A stretch of DNA of 64,000 nucleotides from Betaproteobacteria bacterium. GTDB lineage: Bacteria > Pseudomonadota > Gammaproteobacteria > Burkholderiales > Usitatibacteraceae. A program made the translations under genes and the position numbers. Shown here piece after piece: positions 28,830 through 38,417 of this stretch (position 1 is the first letter of the stretch; each line of letters opens with the position of its first letter). The stretch is taken from the NCBI GenBank assembly GCA_016720925.1, contig JADKJR010000019.1:62001-126000 (forward strand), read 5' to 3'. The notes under the pieces are model-generated. The model had not been told where the DNA came from. It made no database searches and saw nothing but the letters and a program-made list of their open reading frames with translations.

Positions 28830-30456
28830 ATGAACGCCCGATATTTCCTCGCCGCGACCCTAATAGCGATGGCTGCCCTCGCTGCGCCATTTGTCCATGC
28901 TGCCGGACAATCGAGCACCAATTACTTGATCGCCAAAGACAGCGTCAATTCCGGCATCGCCAACACCAGTTCGGCGAACTACACCTTGAACTCGACGGTC
29001 GGCGAAGCGGTGTCCTCGACGCAAACCAATAGCGCGAATTACCGTATCGATGCCGGATTCCGCGCGCAGGCAGTGGTGAACGGGCCGGTGATGACTTTGT
29101 CGCCGCCAACGCTGAACCTGGGCAGCAATCCGGTTGGCGTGGCGACCGCTTCAATGAACTTGACGGTCGGCAATCAGGGAACGTCGACACTCACGCTTTC
29201 CGCACTCTCCCTCACAGGAACGAATCCTGCCGATTTCGCGCGAACAGGCTCCTGCACGCCCACGAGCACCCTGCTGCCGGCCGCGACATGCACGATTACG
29301 ATCACATTTACGCCGGGCGGCGTCGGCGCGCGTAGCGCCACCTCACCGTCACCGGCAATGACACCATCAATCCGACACGTAGTTCGAGCCTCATCGGGAC
29401 CGGGCTTTCCAGTAATCCATCAATCAATCTCACCGTGAGCGGCGCGGGCACGGTCGCGTCCGCTCCGGCCGGCATTGCCTGTCCCGGCACATGCAGCGCG
29501 AGTTTCACGCCGGGCAGCGCGGTCGTGCTGACGGCAAGCCCTGCCGTGGGTTCGATATTGCAATCCTTCACCGGTTGCGATGCAACCACCGGACTCAGCT
29601 GTACCCTCTCGCCACTCAATGCCTCGCGCAATGTGACCGCCATTTTTGTCACAAGCGCGGCAACAGTGCCTGGCGCGCCAATCATTGACACCGCGATTCC
29701 CGGCAATGCCCAGGCGACCATTAATTTCACGCCGCCCGCATCGAATGGCGGCAGTCCCATCCTCGGCTACACCGCCAACTGCGCTGTCGGCCCATTCAGC
29801 GCGAATGGCAATGCATCGCCGATCACCGTGACCGGGCTCACGAATAACACAAGCTACAGCTGCAGCGTGATTGCCATCAACGGTGCCGGTGCCGGACCGC
29901 CATCGGCGAATGTGAGCGTGACACCGGTTGTTTCGGCGCTGACATTGCAGCAGGTTTTTCGCGCAAGACACACGGCAGTCCGACGCCCTACGACATCGTC
30001 ATCGACCCGATGGGCGGCATGACGGGCTTCGTTACCGTGGAGCCGCGCGCCATCGGCGCCGGTCACATTATTGTCTTCGAGTTCAACGCAACAATCACCA
30101 ATCCGGGTGGCGTCAGTGTGGTCGATGCCAATGCCAACGACATTGGTTTGGCCAGCTCAACGGCTTCGGGCACAAGTGTTGTTGTCACGTTGACCGGCGT
30201 GCCGGACAACAAGCGGGTCATGGTCAGCCTGTTCGGCGTCAACGGCAATGCCAGCGCCAGTCGCGCGATTGGCTTCCTGGTCGGCGATGTGTCCGGCTCA
30301 CGCACGGTCAACGCCGTGGACATCAGCGCGGTAAAAGCGCGCGCCAATCCGGTGGTCGGCGCGGGCAACTTCCAGCATGACATCAATGCAAACGGCGCGA
30401 TCAATCAAGTTGACGTTTCCACCGTCAAGGCCAGATCGGGGCTGGTGCTTCCCTAG
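28830..30456 (+). CDS. Secreted ASH/Fn3-type protein with C-terminal dockerin-like module (two indels)
   Basis: An exported protein of about 542 residues starting MNARYFLAATLIAMAALAAP. Successive parts: a repeat region (STNYLIAKDSVNSG, SANYRIDAGFR), a choice-of-anchor-D/ASH-like domain (LSPPTLNLGSNPVGVATA), an InlB-type segment (SASFTPGSAVVLTASPAVGS), an Fn3-like domain (NGGSPILGYTANCAVGP) and the shared module (SRKTHGSPTPYDI, GVPDNKR, DVSGSRTVNAVDIS, DINANGAINQVDVS). A base is missing around 29330-29340, and a T is missing in the T5 run at 29955-29959; both are needed to make QVFSRKTHG. It follows the tail-fibre-like gene by 27 nt, probably as one transcript. Confidence 0.8.
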
Positions 30457-30683
30457 CAGGAGTGGCTAAATTGGTTTTTGTTCGCATTGCAATGGCAACA
30501 GCACCATCAAATTAAAAGGGCACCTTCACGCAGTGTGAGATCGGATCAACCGATTTGCACAGGACACGAAAAGAGACAAGGAAGTGCGATTTCGCCCGTG
30601 GCGCCTGGCTGTCCAGCTTTTCGACTTTGTAAAACATTGACAGTATCGTTACTGCCCCACCGAGGCCAAAACCCTGGGCCGCC

Positions 30684-31778
30684 CTAACCTTCCTTCTGGC
30701 CTTTAGCCAAGCCAGGACGTGCAATCCACAATTGCACCAGTGTCAGACCGACTGCCAGCACCGGTGGCCCGATGAACACGCCGATGAAACCGAAGGCGAT
30801 CACACCGCCGAATACACCGAGCACGATCAGCAGGAGCGGCAGATTGCTGGAGCGGCTGATGAGATAGGGCTTCACGACATTGTCGATGGTACTGATGAAC
30901 AGTAGCCCCCAGAGAAACATGAAAATTGCCCAGCCGGTCTCGCCGTGGAATACCAGCCAAATTGTCGCGCCACCCCATATCAACGGCGGGCCAACCGGCA
31001 CCAGTGAAAGGAAGAACGTGCCCACGCCCAACAGCAGCGCAGCCGGCACGCCGGCTATCATGAAACCGGCCACGGCCACCAGCGCCTGCGCGAGCGCGGT
31101 GCCAAAAACGCCGTGCACGACGCCGGTGACGGTATGCTGGATGGTAAACAGCAGGTTGGTCGCGAGTTCACCCGCGAGCCGATCGAGCGCTTTCCGGATC
31201 GATGCCATCAGCAAATCACCATCGCGATAGAAGAAGAACCCGATGAAGGTCGCCACCACCATCTGCAACAATCCCTGACCCACGGCTTTGCTGGTGGCGA
31301 TGAGGAAATTGCGCGCCGGCTCGATCAAGCCCTTGGACTGCGCGGCCAGGCTGTCGCCGGACGACGCGAGGTCCCGCCAATACTGCGCCGTGAATTCACC
31401 GACCAGCGGAATCCGCGCCAACCAGTCCGGCGGCGCCACCGGTCCGCCTTCGAGTGTGGACTTGATGGTATCCGCCAGCGCGGTGATGTTGTCGGAAAGA
31501 CTCATCGCCAGCAGCAGCGAAGGGCCGATCACCAGCACCACCAGAATCAGGCTCATCACCAGTGCGGCCAGTGTCGAATTCCCCCACAGCAATTTGCGCA
31601 GCCTGGCATACAACGGCCAGCTTGCCGAACACACCACCGCCGCGAAAAGGATGGCCGGTATGAACGGATTGAGAACCAGGTAACAGCCGACGATGACGAT
31701 GACGACCGCGGCGAGCTGGGCATATTGGTGCATCCGCTGCACCATCGTCTTTTGCGTGCGGGGCGTCGATTCGCTCAT
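30684..31778 (-). CDS. AI-2E family permease-like membrane protein
   Basis: A 364-residue inner-membrane protein with about eight hydrophobic segments and the family signatures FFYRDGDLL, GLLFISTIDNVVKPYLIS and FGFIGVFIGPPVLAV (PF01594, formerly UPF0118). Members range from AI-2 exporters (TqsA) to sodium/proton antiporters, so the substrate is open. It stands alone, convergent with the preceding module gene; 30457-30683 shows no gene or clear terminator. The start has no strong ribosome-binding site. Confidence 0.9.
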   Translation of the reverse strand: MSESTPRTQKTMVQRMHQYAQLAAVVIVIVGCYLVLNPFIPAILFAAVVCSASWPLYARLRKLLWGNSTLAALVMSLILVVLVIGPSLLLAMSLSDNITALADTIKSTLEGGPVAPPDWLARIPLVGEFTAQYWRDLASSGDSLAAQSKGLIEPARNFLIATSKAVGQGLLQMVVATFIGFFFYRDGDLLMASIRKALDRLAGELATNLLFTIQHTVTGVVHGVFGTALAQALVAVAGFMIAGVPAALLLGVGTFFLSLVPVGPPLIWGGATIWLVFHGETGWAIFMFLWGLLFISTIDNVVKPYLISRSSNLPLLLIVLGVFGGVIAFGFIGVFIGPPVLAVGLTLVQLWIARPGLAKGQKEG

Positions 31779-31954
31779 GATGGAAAAGATAGCGGCATCA
31801 GGCGCGACAGGCTTGTGGGTTTCCTCAAATTCATTTTGACCATGGCTCTCAATCGATCAGTAACTGTTGGCACGGATGTCGTTCCTTGCTCATTGCATCT
31901 TACGGCGACTGCTTGCGAAATTCAGGTTTGCTCGTCCATTTTCCTGCGCACATT

Positions 31955-32021
31955 AAACTCAAGCACTGGCGCGGCACTTCAAGCTTTTTCGACCTGTGTG
32001 CCGCGTGGATGCTAGGGTTTG
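31955..32021. repeat. 68-bp palindromic element copy
   Basis: AAACTCAAGCACTGGCGCGG opens and CGTGGATGCTAGGGTTTG closes this 67-bp copy, in the gap between the AI-2E permease and the P-type ATPase gene. Confidence 0.85.
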
Positions 32022-32039
32022 GCAAACTGGCGAACATTA

Positions 32040-34709
32040 TCATCCGCGCTTCCGGTTGCTCCACGCCTTCTCAATCTCCGCCACTGCAAACGCCATCCCC
32101 GCCGCGCCCAGACACACCATCAACTCGATGGCGCTCAATGGCTGCGTCTTGAAAACCGGATTGAGCCACGGCACGTAGATGATCAGCAGTTGCAAAATAA
32201 AGGTGAGCACGACCGCGCCCAGCAGCGGCAGGTTCGACAGCAGGCCAATGCGAAACAGCGATTCACTTTCCGAGCGAATCGCCATCACGTAGGCCACCTG
32301 CGATAACGTCAGCGTGGTGAATACCATGGTCTGCCAATGGGTGTCGCCGATGTAAATGGACCCGGCCTGCAACAACAGGCATAGGCCGGCAATCAGCAGA
32401 CCCATGCCAAAGATGTGCGGCAACATGCCGGCAAACAGGCTTTCCTGTGGCGGCCGCGGTGGCCGCTGCATGATGCCGCGCTCGGCCGGCTCCGCCGCCA
32501 GCGCCAGACCCGGAAGGCCATCAGTCACCAGGTTCACCCAGAGGATATGTATCGGCAAAAGTGGAATCGGCAAGCCCAGGAACGGCGCCAGGAAAATGAT
32601 CCAGATTTCGCTTGAATTGCCGGTCAAGGCATAGCGAACGAACTTGCGGATATTGTCGTAGATGCGGCGGCCTTCGCGCACCGCAACAACGATGGTGGCG
32701 AAGTTGTCGTCCAGCAGCACCAGGCTCGATGCCTCGCGCGCGACGTCGGTGCCGCTACGCCCCATCGCCACGCCAATGTCGGCGTGCTTCAGCGCGGGTG
32801 CGTCATTGACGCCATCGCCGGTCATGGCGACAAATTCTCCCTGTGCCTGCAGGGCCGCGACGATGCGAATTTTCTGCGCCGGATCGACGCGCGCATAAAC
32901 GCGTATTTCATCGACGCGCTGGCGGAACGCATCATCATCCATGGCCGCGAGTTCAGCGCCAGTGACAACGCCGCTGTGATGCGCATCGACAATTCCCAGG
33001 CGCTTCGCAATCGCGAGCGCGGTAGCCGGATGATCGCCGGTAATCATCACCGGCGTGATGCCGGCCGACAGGCAATCTCGCACGGCAGCCATGGCCTCAT
33101 CGCGCGGTGGGTCGATCAAACCAATCAGGCCCAGGAAGCTCATTTCGGTCGAGAGTACCTGCTGCTCATCGGCGCCGGGCAAACTTTCCAGGCTGCCCCG
33201 CGCGAACGCCAACACCCGCAGACCCTGTGCGGCCATCGCACCCGCCGCATCAAGAATGGCGGCGTGCTGCAACGGTCCCTCCCCGCCTTCAACGTCAGCA
33301 TGCCATTGGGACTTGCAGTGCGGGATCACCGATTCCGGCGCGCCCTTGGTGTACGCAACATAACCATGATCGATCTGGTTAACGGTGGTCATGCGCTTGC
33401 TCTCGGCATCGAAGGATATTTCCTCAACCCGCCGATAGATCAATTCAAGCGCCGCCTTGTCGAGGCCCGATTCCAGCGCCGCCTGCGCCAGCGCCGTTTC
33501 CGTCGGGTCGCCGTGCCAATTCGTTTCGCCGCCGTCCGCGGACGCCCCCGTGTTGCGCCGGGCATCGTTGCAAAGGGCCGCTGCGCGCAGGGTTTCAATG
33601 AATAGCGTACTTCGGGATTCGGGCTCCGCATTGCTGACCTTCGACTTCGTGCCACTCAGGGCAATGGTCATTCCATCGACCTGCATCTGTTCCGCGCGCA
33701 TCCGGTTCTGCGTCAACGTGCCGGTCTTGTCGGAACAGATGAACGTGACCGACCCGAGCGTTTCAACGGAAGGCAGACGGCGGATCAGCACATTCTGCGA
33801 GACCATTCGCCGCGCGCTAAGCGCGAGCAGCACCGTGACCACCGCCGGCAATGCCTCGGGTATCGCTGCCACCGCGAGACTAAGTGCCGTCAAAATCATC
33901 AGCACCGGCGGCTCGCCACGCAGCACGCCCACCAGGAACACCACGATACAAATGGCGATAACGGCCAGGGCAAGGCGCTTGCCCAGAATGGCGAGGCGCA
34001 ATTGCAGCGGCGTGCTGCGATCGGAGTCCTGATCGAGAAAGCCCGCGACTTTCCCCAGCTCGGTGACCATGCCAGTGGCGACCACCAGTCCCGCGCCGCG
34101 CCCATGGGTCGCCGTTGTCCCCTTGAAGGCCATGTTGAGCCGATCACCCAGCGAGCTGGCTGCCGCCGTAAGTGGCAACGTGTGTTTTTCGACCGTGACC
34201 GATTCGCCAGTCAGCGCCGATTCATCGATCTTCAGTTTGGCGATATGGATAAGGCGCAAGTCGGCGGGAATCTGGTTGCCGGATTCCAGCAATACAATAT
34301 CGCCTGGCACGAGTTCCGAGGCGGGTATGGATTTCGTTTGCCCGCCGCGCAGTACCGTGGCATGCGCCGTCGCGAGTTTCTTCAGCGCCGCCATCGCGCG
34401 ATCCGCCTGCCAGCTTTGCGCAAAACCGATGGCCGTATTCAGCAGCACGATTGCCAGGATCACGAGCGTGTCGACGATATCGCCGATGAACCCCGAGATC
34501 ACCGCCGCCGCGATCAACACCAGTACCATGAAGTCCTTGAGCTGCTCGACGAGCAGTTCGATCAGGCCGCGGCTCGCCTTGCTTTCGATGACGTTAGGCC
34601 CGTGCTGCAAGGCGCGCCGGCTGACTTCGTCTTCGTGCAAGCCGTGTTCGGGGTTGACATCGTGGTGACGCACCACGGTTTCAACATCATGCAGATGCCA
34701 GTCGTTCAT
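32040..34709 (-). CDS. Cation-transporting P-type ATPase (P2A, calcium-type)
   Basis: An 889-residue P-type pump. It has an N-terminal cation ATPase domain (VNPEHGLHEDEVSRRALQHG), actuator TGES loop, M4 motif AAIPEALPAVVT with the PE of the ion site, phosphorylation site CSDKTGTLTQ (Asp about 327), and MTGDGVNDAPAL. Six or more C-terminal helices follow. The PEALP motif and overall length suggest calcium (or manganese) export from the cytoplasm. The ATG at 34709 is favoured because the open frame before it begins only with TTG at 34772. It stands alone, leftward. Confidence 0.92.
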   Translation of the reverse strand: MNDWHLHDVETVVRHHDVNPEHGLHEDEVSRRALQHGPNVIESKASRGLIELLVEQLKDFMVLVLIAAAVISGFIGDIVDTLVILAIVLLNTAIGFAQSWQADRAMAALKKLATAHATVLRGGQTKSIPASELVPGDIVLLESGNQIPADLRLIHIAKLKIDESALTGESVTVEKHTLPLTAAASSLGDRLNMAFKGTTATHGRGAGLVVATGMVTELGKVAGFLDQDSDRSTPLQLRLAILGKRLALAVIAICIVVFLVGVLRGEPPVLMILTALSLAVAAIPEALPAVVTVLLALSARRMVSQNVLIRRLPSVETLGSVTFICSDKTGTLTQNRMRAEQMQVDGMTIALSGTKSKVSNAEPESRSTLFIETLRAAALCNDARRNTGASADGGETNWHGDPTETALAQAALESGLDKAALELIYRRVEEISFDAESKRMTTVNQIDHGYVAYTKGAPESVIPHCKSQWHADVEGGEGPLQHAAILDAAGAMAAQGLRVLAFARGSLESLPGADEQQVLSTEMSFLGLIGLIDPPRDEAMAAVRDCLSAGITPVMITGDHPATALAIAKRLGIVDAHHSGVVTGAELAAMDDDAFRQRVDEIRVYARVDPAQKIRIVAALQAQGEFVAMTGDGVNDAPALKHADIGVAMGRSGTDVAREASSLVLLDDNFATIVVAVREGRRIYDNIRKFVRYALTGNSSEIWIIFLAPFLGLPIPLLPIHILWVNLVTDGLPGLALAAEPAERGIMQRPPRPPQESLFAGMLPHIFGMGLLIAGLCLLLQAGSIYIGDTHWQTMVFTTLTLSQVAYVMAIRSESESLFRIGLLSNLPLLGAVVLTFILQLLIIYVPWLNPVFKTQPLSAIELMVCLGAAGMAFAVAEIEKAWSNRKRG

Positions 34710-35139
34710 GATTTCAATTGATATGGTCGTTGACGATGGCTGGGGGTACGTGATGTGTGATCTGTCCGTCAAATGTCAGGCGGCAAGCACACGGCGCGCG
34801 GCAAAACGGCTTGCGGGCCTGCGCGCGACTATGGATCGATTTTCGCGCCGCGCGGTCAACACGCCCTGCGCGCCGGGACGTTTTGTCGCAAATGATCGAT
34901 CAATGGTACCCCGGAGCGAGCAATGTCTCTTTGCTTTGGCGCAAACGTCCAAACGTTACACCCCCCCTGCTTGGCGGGATTCTGGCGCGCGTAACCACTC
35001 AAGCGCCGGCCATGAAGCCATTGACGATGACGAACTCCCCTGCAATTGACTCAGCTACATCGACAATCAGCCGTGCGCGGATCGCGGCAGCAGGCAGAAA
35101 TCAGAAGTAAACCGGGCTAACCTGGCTGAACCTTCTCGC
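34710..35139. other. 430-bp gap with no recognised gene
   Basis: Between the P-type ATPase start and the exported methyltransferase stop. Reading frames of about 110 codons occur but show neither a convincing start nor familiar motifs. It is presumably the ATPase promoter region. No repeat was recognised. Confidence 0.5.
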
Positions 35140-35961
35140 CTATTTTCCCGGCTTCACAAACCGCAGCGTCATCCGATCTGATTCGCCTATACCAAGATAC
35201 TTCGCGCGATCCACTTCACCTTCGGTCAGTACCGGCGGCAAGGTCCAGACACCTTTCTTGTAGTCCTTGGTGTCCTTGGGGTTCGCGTTGACTTCGCTTT
35301 TGGCATCGAGCTTGAATCCCGCCATCAGCGCATGTTTGATCACGAAATCCTCGGTCATGTAGCCGGTCTCGATAGCCTGTTTCAACTTTGAGCCGGGTTT
35401 GGCGCGATGCTCAACCACACCCAGCACGCCGCCTGGCTTCAGCGCATCGTAGAAACTCTTCATGAAGGCATCCACGTTGTCGTCGTCCACCCAGTTGTGC
35501 ACATTGCGAAATGTCAGCACGAAATCCGCGCCGCCCTCGGGACGAATATCCAGCGCCGCCGGCACACCCAACGGCACGATTTTCACCTTGTCGTAGATCG
35601 TGGGTTTGGTCGCGAGCTTGTCCTGAAAGTTCTTGAGGCCGCGAGTCGCTTGCGCCCCGATTACCGCCACATAGCGGCCATTGTCACGCAGGTAAGGCGC
35701 CAGCAGCTCCGTATACCAACCGCCGCCTGGAAAAATTTCCACGACGGTCGATTCCGGCTTCACGCCAAAGAAGGCCAGCGTTTCCACCGGATGTCGGTAG
35801 ACATCGCGCGCGCGATTGACGTCGCTGCGGTGATCGCCCGCCATGATCTTGTCGAGCGAAGCGGATTCGGCGGCGATCGAGTCGAATGCATTGAACACAA
35901 CCGCCAGCGTGCAGAGCATGATCGGCAGAGCATTTTTCAATGATGGTGTGCGAAGTGACAT
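35140..35961 (-). CDS. Exported class I methyltransferase-like protein
   Basis: A 273-residue protein with a signal peptide (about 1-31, LPIMLCTLAVVFNAFDSIAA) in front of a Rossmann-type methyltransferase domain: VVEIFPGGGWYTELLAPYL is motif I, FVLTFRNVHNW motif IV and LKPGGVLGVVEHRA the post-strand-5 loop. The family (COG4798, 'predicted methyltransferase') is often exported. An S-adenosylmethionine-binding fold outside the cytoplasm is odd because AdoMet is not expected there, so the fold may have another role. RBS AGG precedes the start at a good distance. No functional partner lies next door. Confidence 0.8.
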   Translation of the reverse strand: MSLRTPSLKNALPIMLCTLAVVFNAFDSIAAESASLDKIMAGDHRSDVNRARDVYRHPVETLAFFGVKPESTVVEIFPGGGWYTELLAPYLRDNGRYVAVIGAQATRGLKNFQDKLATKPTIYDKVKIVPLGVPAALDIRPEGGADFVLTFRNVHNWVDDDNVDAFMKSFYDALKPGGVLGVVEHRAKPGSKLKQAIETGYMTEDFVIKHALMAGFKLDAKSEVNANPKDTKDYKKGVWTLPPVLTEGEVDRAKYLGIGESDRMTLRFVKPGK

Positions 35962-36091
35962 GTCATACCTCGGTTGGAATGGTGATGGGTCGCCTGTGGT
36001 GGCGAAAACGCTAGTTTAATCGGGCCGACAAAAAAAGGAGGCCGATTTGGCGCACACGACGTGTACTGTTGCTTGGTGTTGCTCAAAATAC

Positions 36092-36159
36092 CAAAGTCCA
36101 GCATTGGCGCGGTGTCTGGCGCCTTTATGGCCCGAACGGCGCGTGGATACTGGGGTTCG
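36092..36159. repeat. 68-bp palindromic element copy
   Basis: CAAAGTCCAGCATTGGCGCGG opens and CGTGGATACTGGGGTTCG closes this copy, between the methyltransferase and the GNAT gene. Confidence 0.8.
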
Positions 36160-36195
36160 CCGGGGTTTTCGGCGGGCTCCGTTGAGTCACATGCA

Positions 36196-36648
36196 TCACG
36201 CCGACGGCTCGTCCATCGGGAAATCGTAACGGATGAAGCCGCGGTGCTCGGCCATCGTGTCGTACAGCTTGCGCGCGGTGGCGTTGTGCGCCTGGGTAAG
36301 CCAGTACATGCGCGTGGCGCGCCGCGTGCGCGCGCTGGCGGCGACGGCTTCGATCAGCGCCCGCGCGACGCCTTTCCCGCGCGAAGCGGGATTCACGTAC
36401 AAGTCCTGCAGATAGCAGACGGTTTGCGTCCAGGTGCCGGTATGAAACAGATAGTGCGTGATGCCGACGAGGCGGCCATCCACCCATGCCCCAAACGCAT
36501 GAATGCCATCATCGGCCAGTAGCCGGCGCCATGCGATCGCATATTCGGCATCGGAGGTTTCGGTCTGATAAAAAGCCTTGTAGCCGCGCGCCAGTATTAG
36601 CCACGCGCCGTGATCGGCTTCATCAAGATGGGCAATGCGGATTGTCAT
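36196..36648 (-). CDS. GNAT-family N-acetyltransferase
   Basis: A 150-residue acetyltransferase with the acetyl-CoA loop motif NPASRGKGVARALIEA (R/Q-x-x-G-x-G/A) at about 88-105, preceded by VCYLQDLYV and followed by the MYWLTQAHNATARKLYD C-terminal half. It transfers an acetyl group from acetyl-CoA to an unidentified small amine or protein in the cytoplasm. The N-terminus IAHLDEADHGAWLILARGYKAFY is typical of small stand-alone members. A single gene, leftward. Confidence 0.87.
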   Translation of the reverse strand: MTIRIAHLDEADHGAWLILARGYKAFYQTETSDAEYAIAWRRLLADDGIHAFGAWVDGRLVGITHYLFHTGTWTQTVCYLQDLYVNPASRGKGVARALIEAVAASARTRRATRMYWLTQAHNATARKLYDTMAEHRGFIRYDFPMDEPSA

Positions 36649-36752
36649 ATGTTCGGGCGGCGGGATATTCCTGGGCCGGTTGCAAAGCCTTGGTCACATT
36701 CCTTGTTTTCGACCGCGCATGAATCGCATAAATCCTTCACTCGGCCTTTCCC

Positions 36753-37280
36753 TCAGCCCTTCACCAGCGCCGCATTGATTTCCGCCAACAGGCCATCCAG
36801 CGCGTCTTCGCTGTAGCCTCGATGCACGCTGACCACCTTGCCATCCTTGCCGATGATCACCATGTGCGGAATACCATTTACCCCATAGGCGCCAGCATGG
36901 ACTTTTCGCGGATCGTTGGTGAGCGTGATGCTGAATGAACTCAATGCGCGCGCAACACGACGAAATGTGTCGCGCTCCTCGATATTGACGGCAACCACCT
37001 TCACACGTTCCTTGGCGCCTTGCTGAAGGCCCTCCAGCATGGCGAGTTCGGATCGGCACGGGCCGCACCAGGACGCCCAGAATGTCACCACCATCACGCG
37101 CCCCGCGAACTGTGTGGTTTCAACCTCGTCTCCCGCACGGGTAATGCCGAGTGCTGCAGGTGGTGCGTCGCCAGGCAAGAGCTTTTTCTCATTGGCTTTG
37201 TCTGCCGCGGTCACGATCCCGGCGGCCAGAATCAAACATGCGAGTGCGATGGAAGCAATGGACACAACGATTTTGCGCAT
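36753..37280 (-). CDS. TlpA/ResA-type periplasmic thioredoxin
   Basis: A 175-residue thioredoxin-fold protein with a signal or membrane anchor (MRKIVVSIASIALACLILAA), active site FWASWCGPC (Cys72/Cys75), the AVNIEERDTF strand and GVNGIPHMVIIGKDG cis-proline region. It is a likely periplasmic disulfide reductase, as used in cytochrome c maturation, and lies about 1.1 kb from the nine-haem cytochrome gene. GAGGAG sits 9 nt upstream of the ATG. It differs clearly from the TlpA at 17558-18070. Confidence 0.9.
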   Translation of the reverse strand: MRKIVVSIASIALACLILAAGIVTAADKANEKKLLPGDAPPAALGITRAGDEVETTQFAGRVMVVTFWASWCGPCRSELAMLEGLQQGAKERVKVVAVNIEERDTFRRVARALSSFSITLTNDPRKVHAGAYGVNGIPHMVIIGKDGKVVSVHRGYSEDALDGLLAEINAALVKG

Positions 37281-37368
37281 TCAGGTCACTCCTCAATGAC
37301 TTCAGTTGCCATACACGTGCTAGCCCGGCTCGCGCGGGAGTCAACAACGACAGCATTTCCTTCTTCCG

Positions 37369-37944
37369 TCATTGCTTCAAGCAAGCCTCAGGCTTGGTTC
37401 GCTCAATCAAGGTATATCGGGTGGTGGCGCGGTTTACTTCTGTCAACGTAAAGGCGTCTTCAGTCTGCGCGGATATCGGATTGATATCCGGCGGCCATGC
37501 GGCGCCGCTGTCATAGGCCCACACCATCGAATTACCGGCCACGGTCCATGCGCCGGTGACAGCCTGCTCATGCGCCGGAACATTCTCTCCCGGTTCGGCG
37601 AGAAACTTCCCATCCACCTCGAGCGTGACCTGATAGACCATGTTTCCGCGCGTGGCCGCCCAGACACCCGCATATCGGCAACGAGCGCGCAGCGGTGTTG
37701 CGGATGCCGCTGCTGTGCGATCCGCCGTCCAGGCGATACAGGCCGCATATTTCTCCACCACGGCCAATGGCGATGTTGTCGCCTGCGTTGACGAAGCCTG
37801 ATCGAGGCACGACCCGGTACGTTCGACCTGCTTCTGGAACAACAACTTGTACGCCAGCGTGAGCAGGATCAGCAGCGCGACAATCCAGGTGATGACAAGC
37901 AAGCCCCAGTTTGCCCGGGCCGTTGTGGAATTTTTTGCGGACAT
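37369..37944 (-). CDS. Membrane-anchored protein of unknown function
   Basis: A 191-residue protein with one N-terminal membrane helix (LLVITWIVALLILLTLAYKLLF, about 14-35). The rest is probably periplasmic, with four or more cysteines (SCLDQ, YAACIAW, ARCRYAG, PEACLKQ) and LTEVNRATTRYTLIERT near the end. No family was recognised. It is in the same direction as the TlpA gene 88 nt downstream, so the cysteines and neighbour may hint at a redox role, but that is inference. Confidence 0.6.
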   Translation of the reverse strand: MSAKNSTTARANWGLLVITWIVALLILLTLAYKLLFQKQVERTGSCLDQASSTQATTSPLAVVEKYAACIAWTADRTAAASATPLRARCRYAGVWAATRGNMVYQVTLEVDGKFLAEPGENVPAHEQAVTGAWTVAGNSMVWAYDSGAAWPPDINPISAQTEDAFTLTEVNRATTRYTLIERTKPEACLKQ

Positions 37945-38067
37945 GCAATCGTTTTCCGAGTGAATTTTCGATTTAGCTGGTATTGGTGGGGCTTGGCGCG
38001 TACTGGCGTGCCTTGGCGAGTATTGACTTGCCTGTGTGAGTGTACCGGATAACGCCTGTTTTTAGAC

Positions 38068-38139
38068 CTCAATCTCCAGCACTGGAGCGGCCTCCAAGGG
38101 TTTTTTCGCCTGTAAGCATTGCCGGTGCTGGTGTTTTTG
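38068..38139. repeat. 68-bp palindromic element copy (diverged)
   Basis: CTCCAGCACTGGAGCGG on the left and GCCGGTGCTGGTGTTTTTG on the right match the family ends. It lies in the 470-bp gap upstream of the nine-haem cytochrome gene. Confidence 0.7.
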
Positions 38140-38189
38140 ATTAACTTTGGCGCGGCAAACTGCTTCGGCCAACAAAATTCACGGTTTGT

Positions 38190-38203
38190 ATGATTTGAAT
38201 CAA
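38190..38203. promoter_or_regulatory. Candidate FNR/Anr-type site upstream of the nine-haem cytochrome
   Basis: ATGAT-TTGA-ATCAA matches the FNR consensus TTGAT-N4-ATCAA at 9 of 10 positions. A TTATAT hexamer 27 nt downstream (38231) could serve as a -10 element, placing the box near -45, a normal class II activator position. The gene starts at 38418. Anaerobic control of a haem-rich electron carrier would make sense. Confidence 0.5.
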
Positions 38204-38417
38204 ATTTGTGCCGTGCTATATCTTTACACATTATATAAACCGTGAAACCATTTGCTCGACGATGTAGCCAAACGATCCAAACAGATCAAACAACCGCGGG
38301 CTCAGGACACCCGCATCCGCGTGACAAATAGCTGAACGCCCCCTGCAAATCAGCAAAGACAAGACATGTTCCACAGGCGCACAACTTACCAATTGCATTT
38401 ATCAAGGAGTTTGTGCC

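Noticed and set aside
34757..35110. 117-codon rightward frame between ATPase and methyltransferase genes
   Set aside because: No ribosome-binding site, no motif and low-complexity arginine-rich start; probably upstream DNA of the ATPase gene.
38204..38417. GEMM-type cyclic dinucleotide riboswitch upstream of the multihaem cytochrome
   Set aside because: Such riboswitches are common before multihaem cytochromes, but the invariant core (GCAAAGCC-like) and the pairing stems are not visible here.
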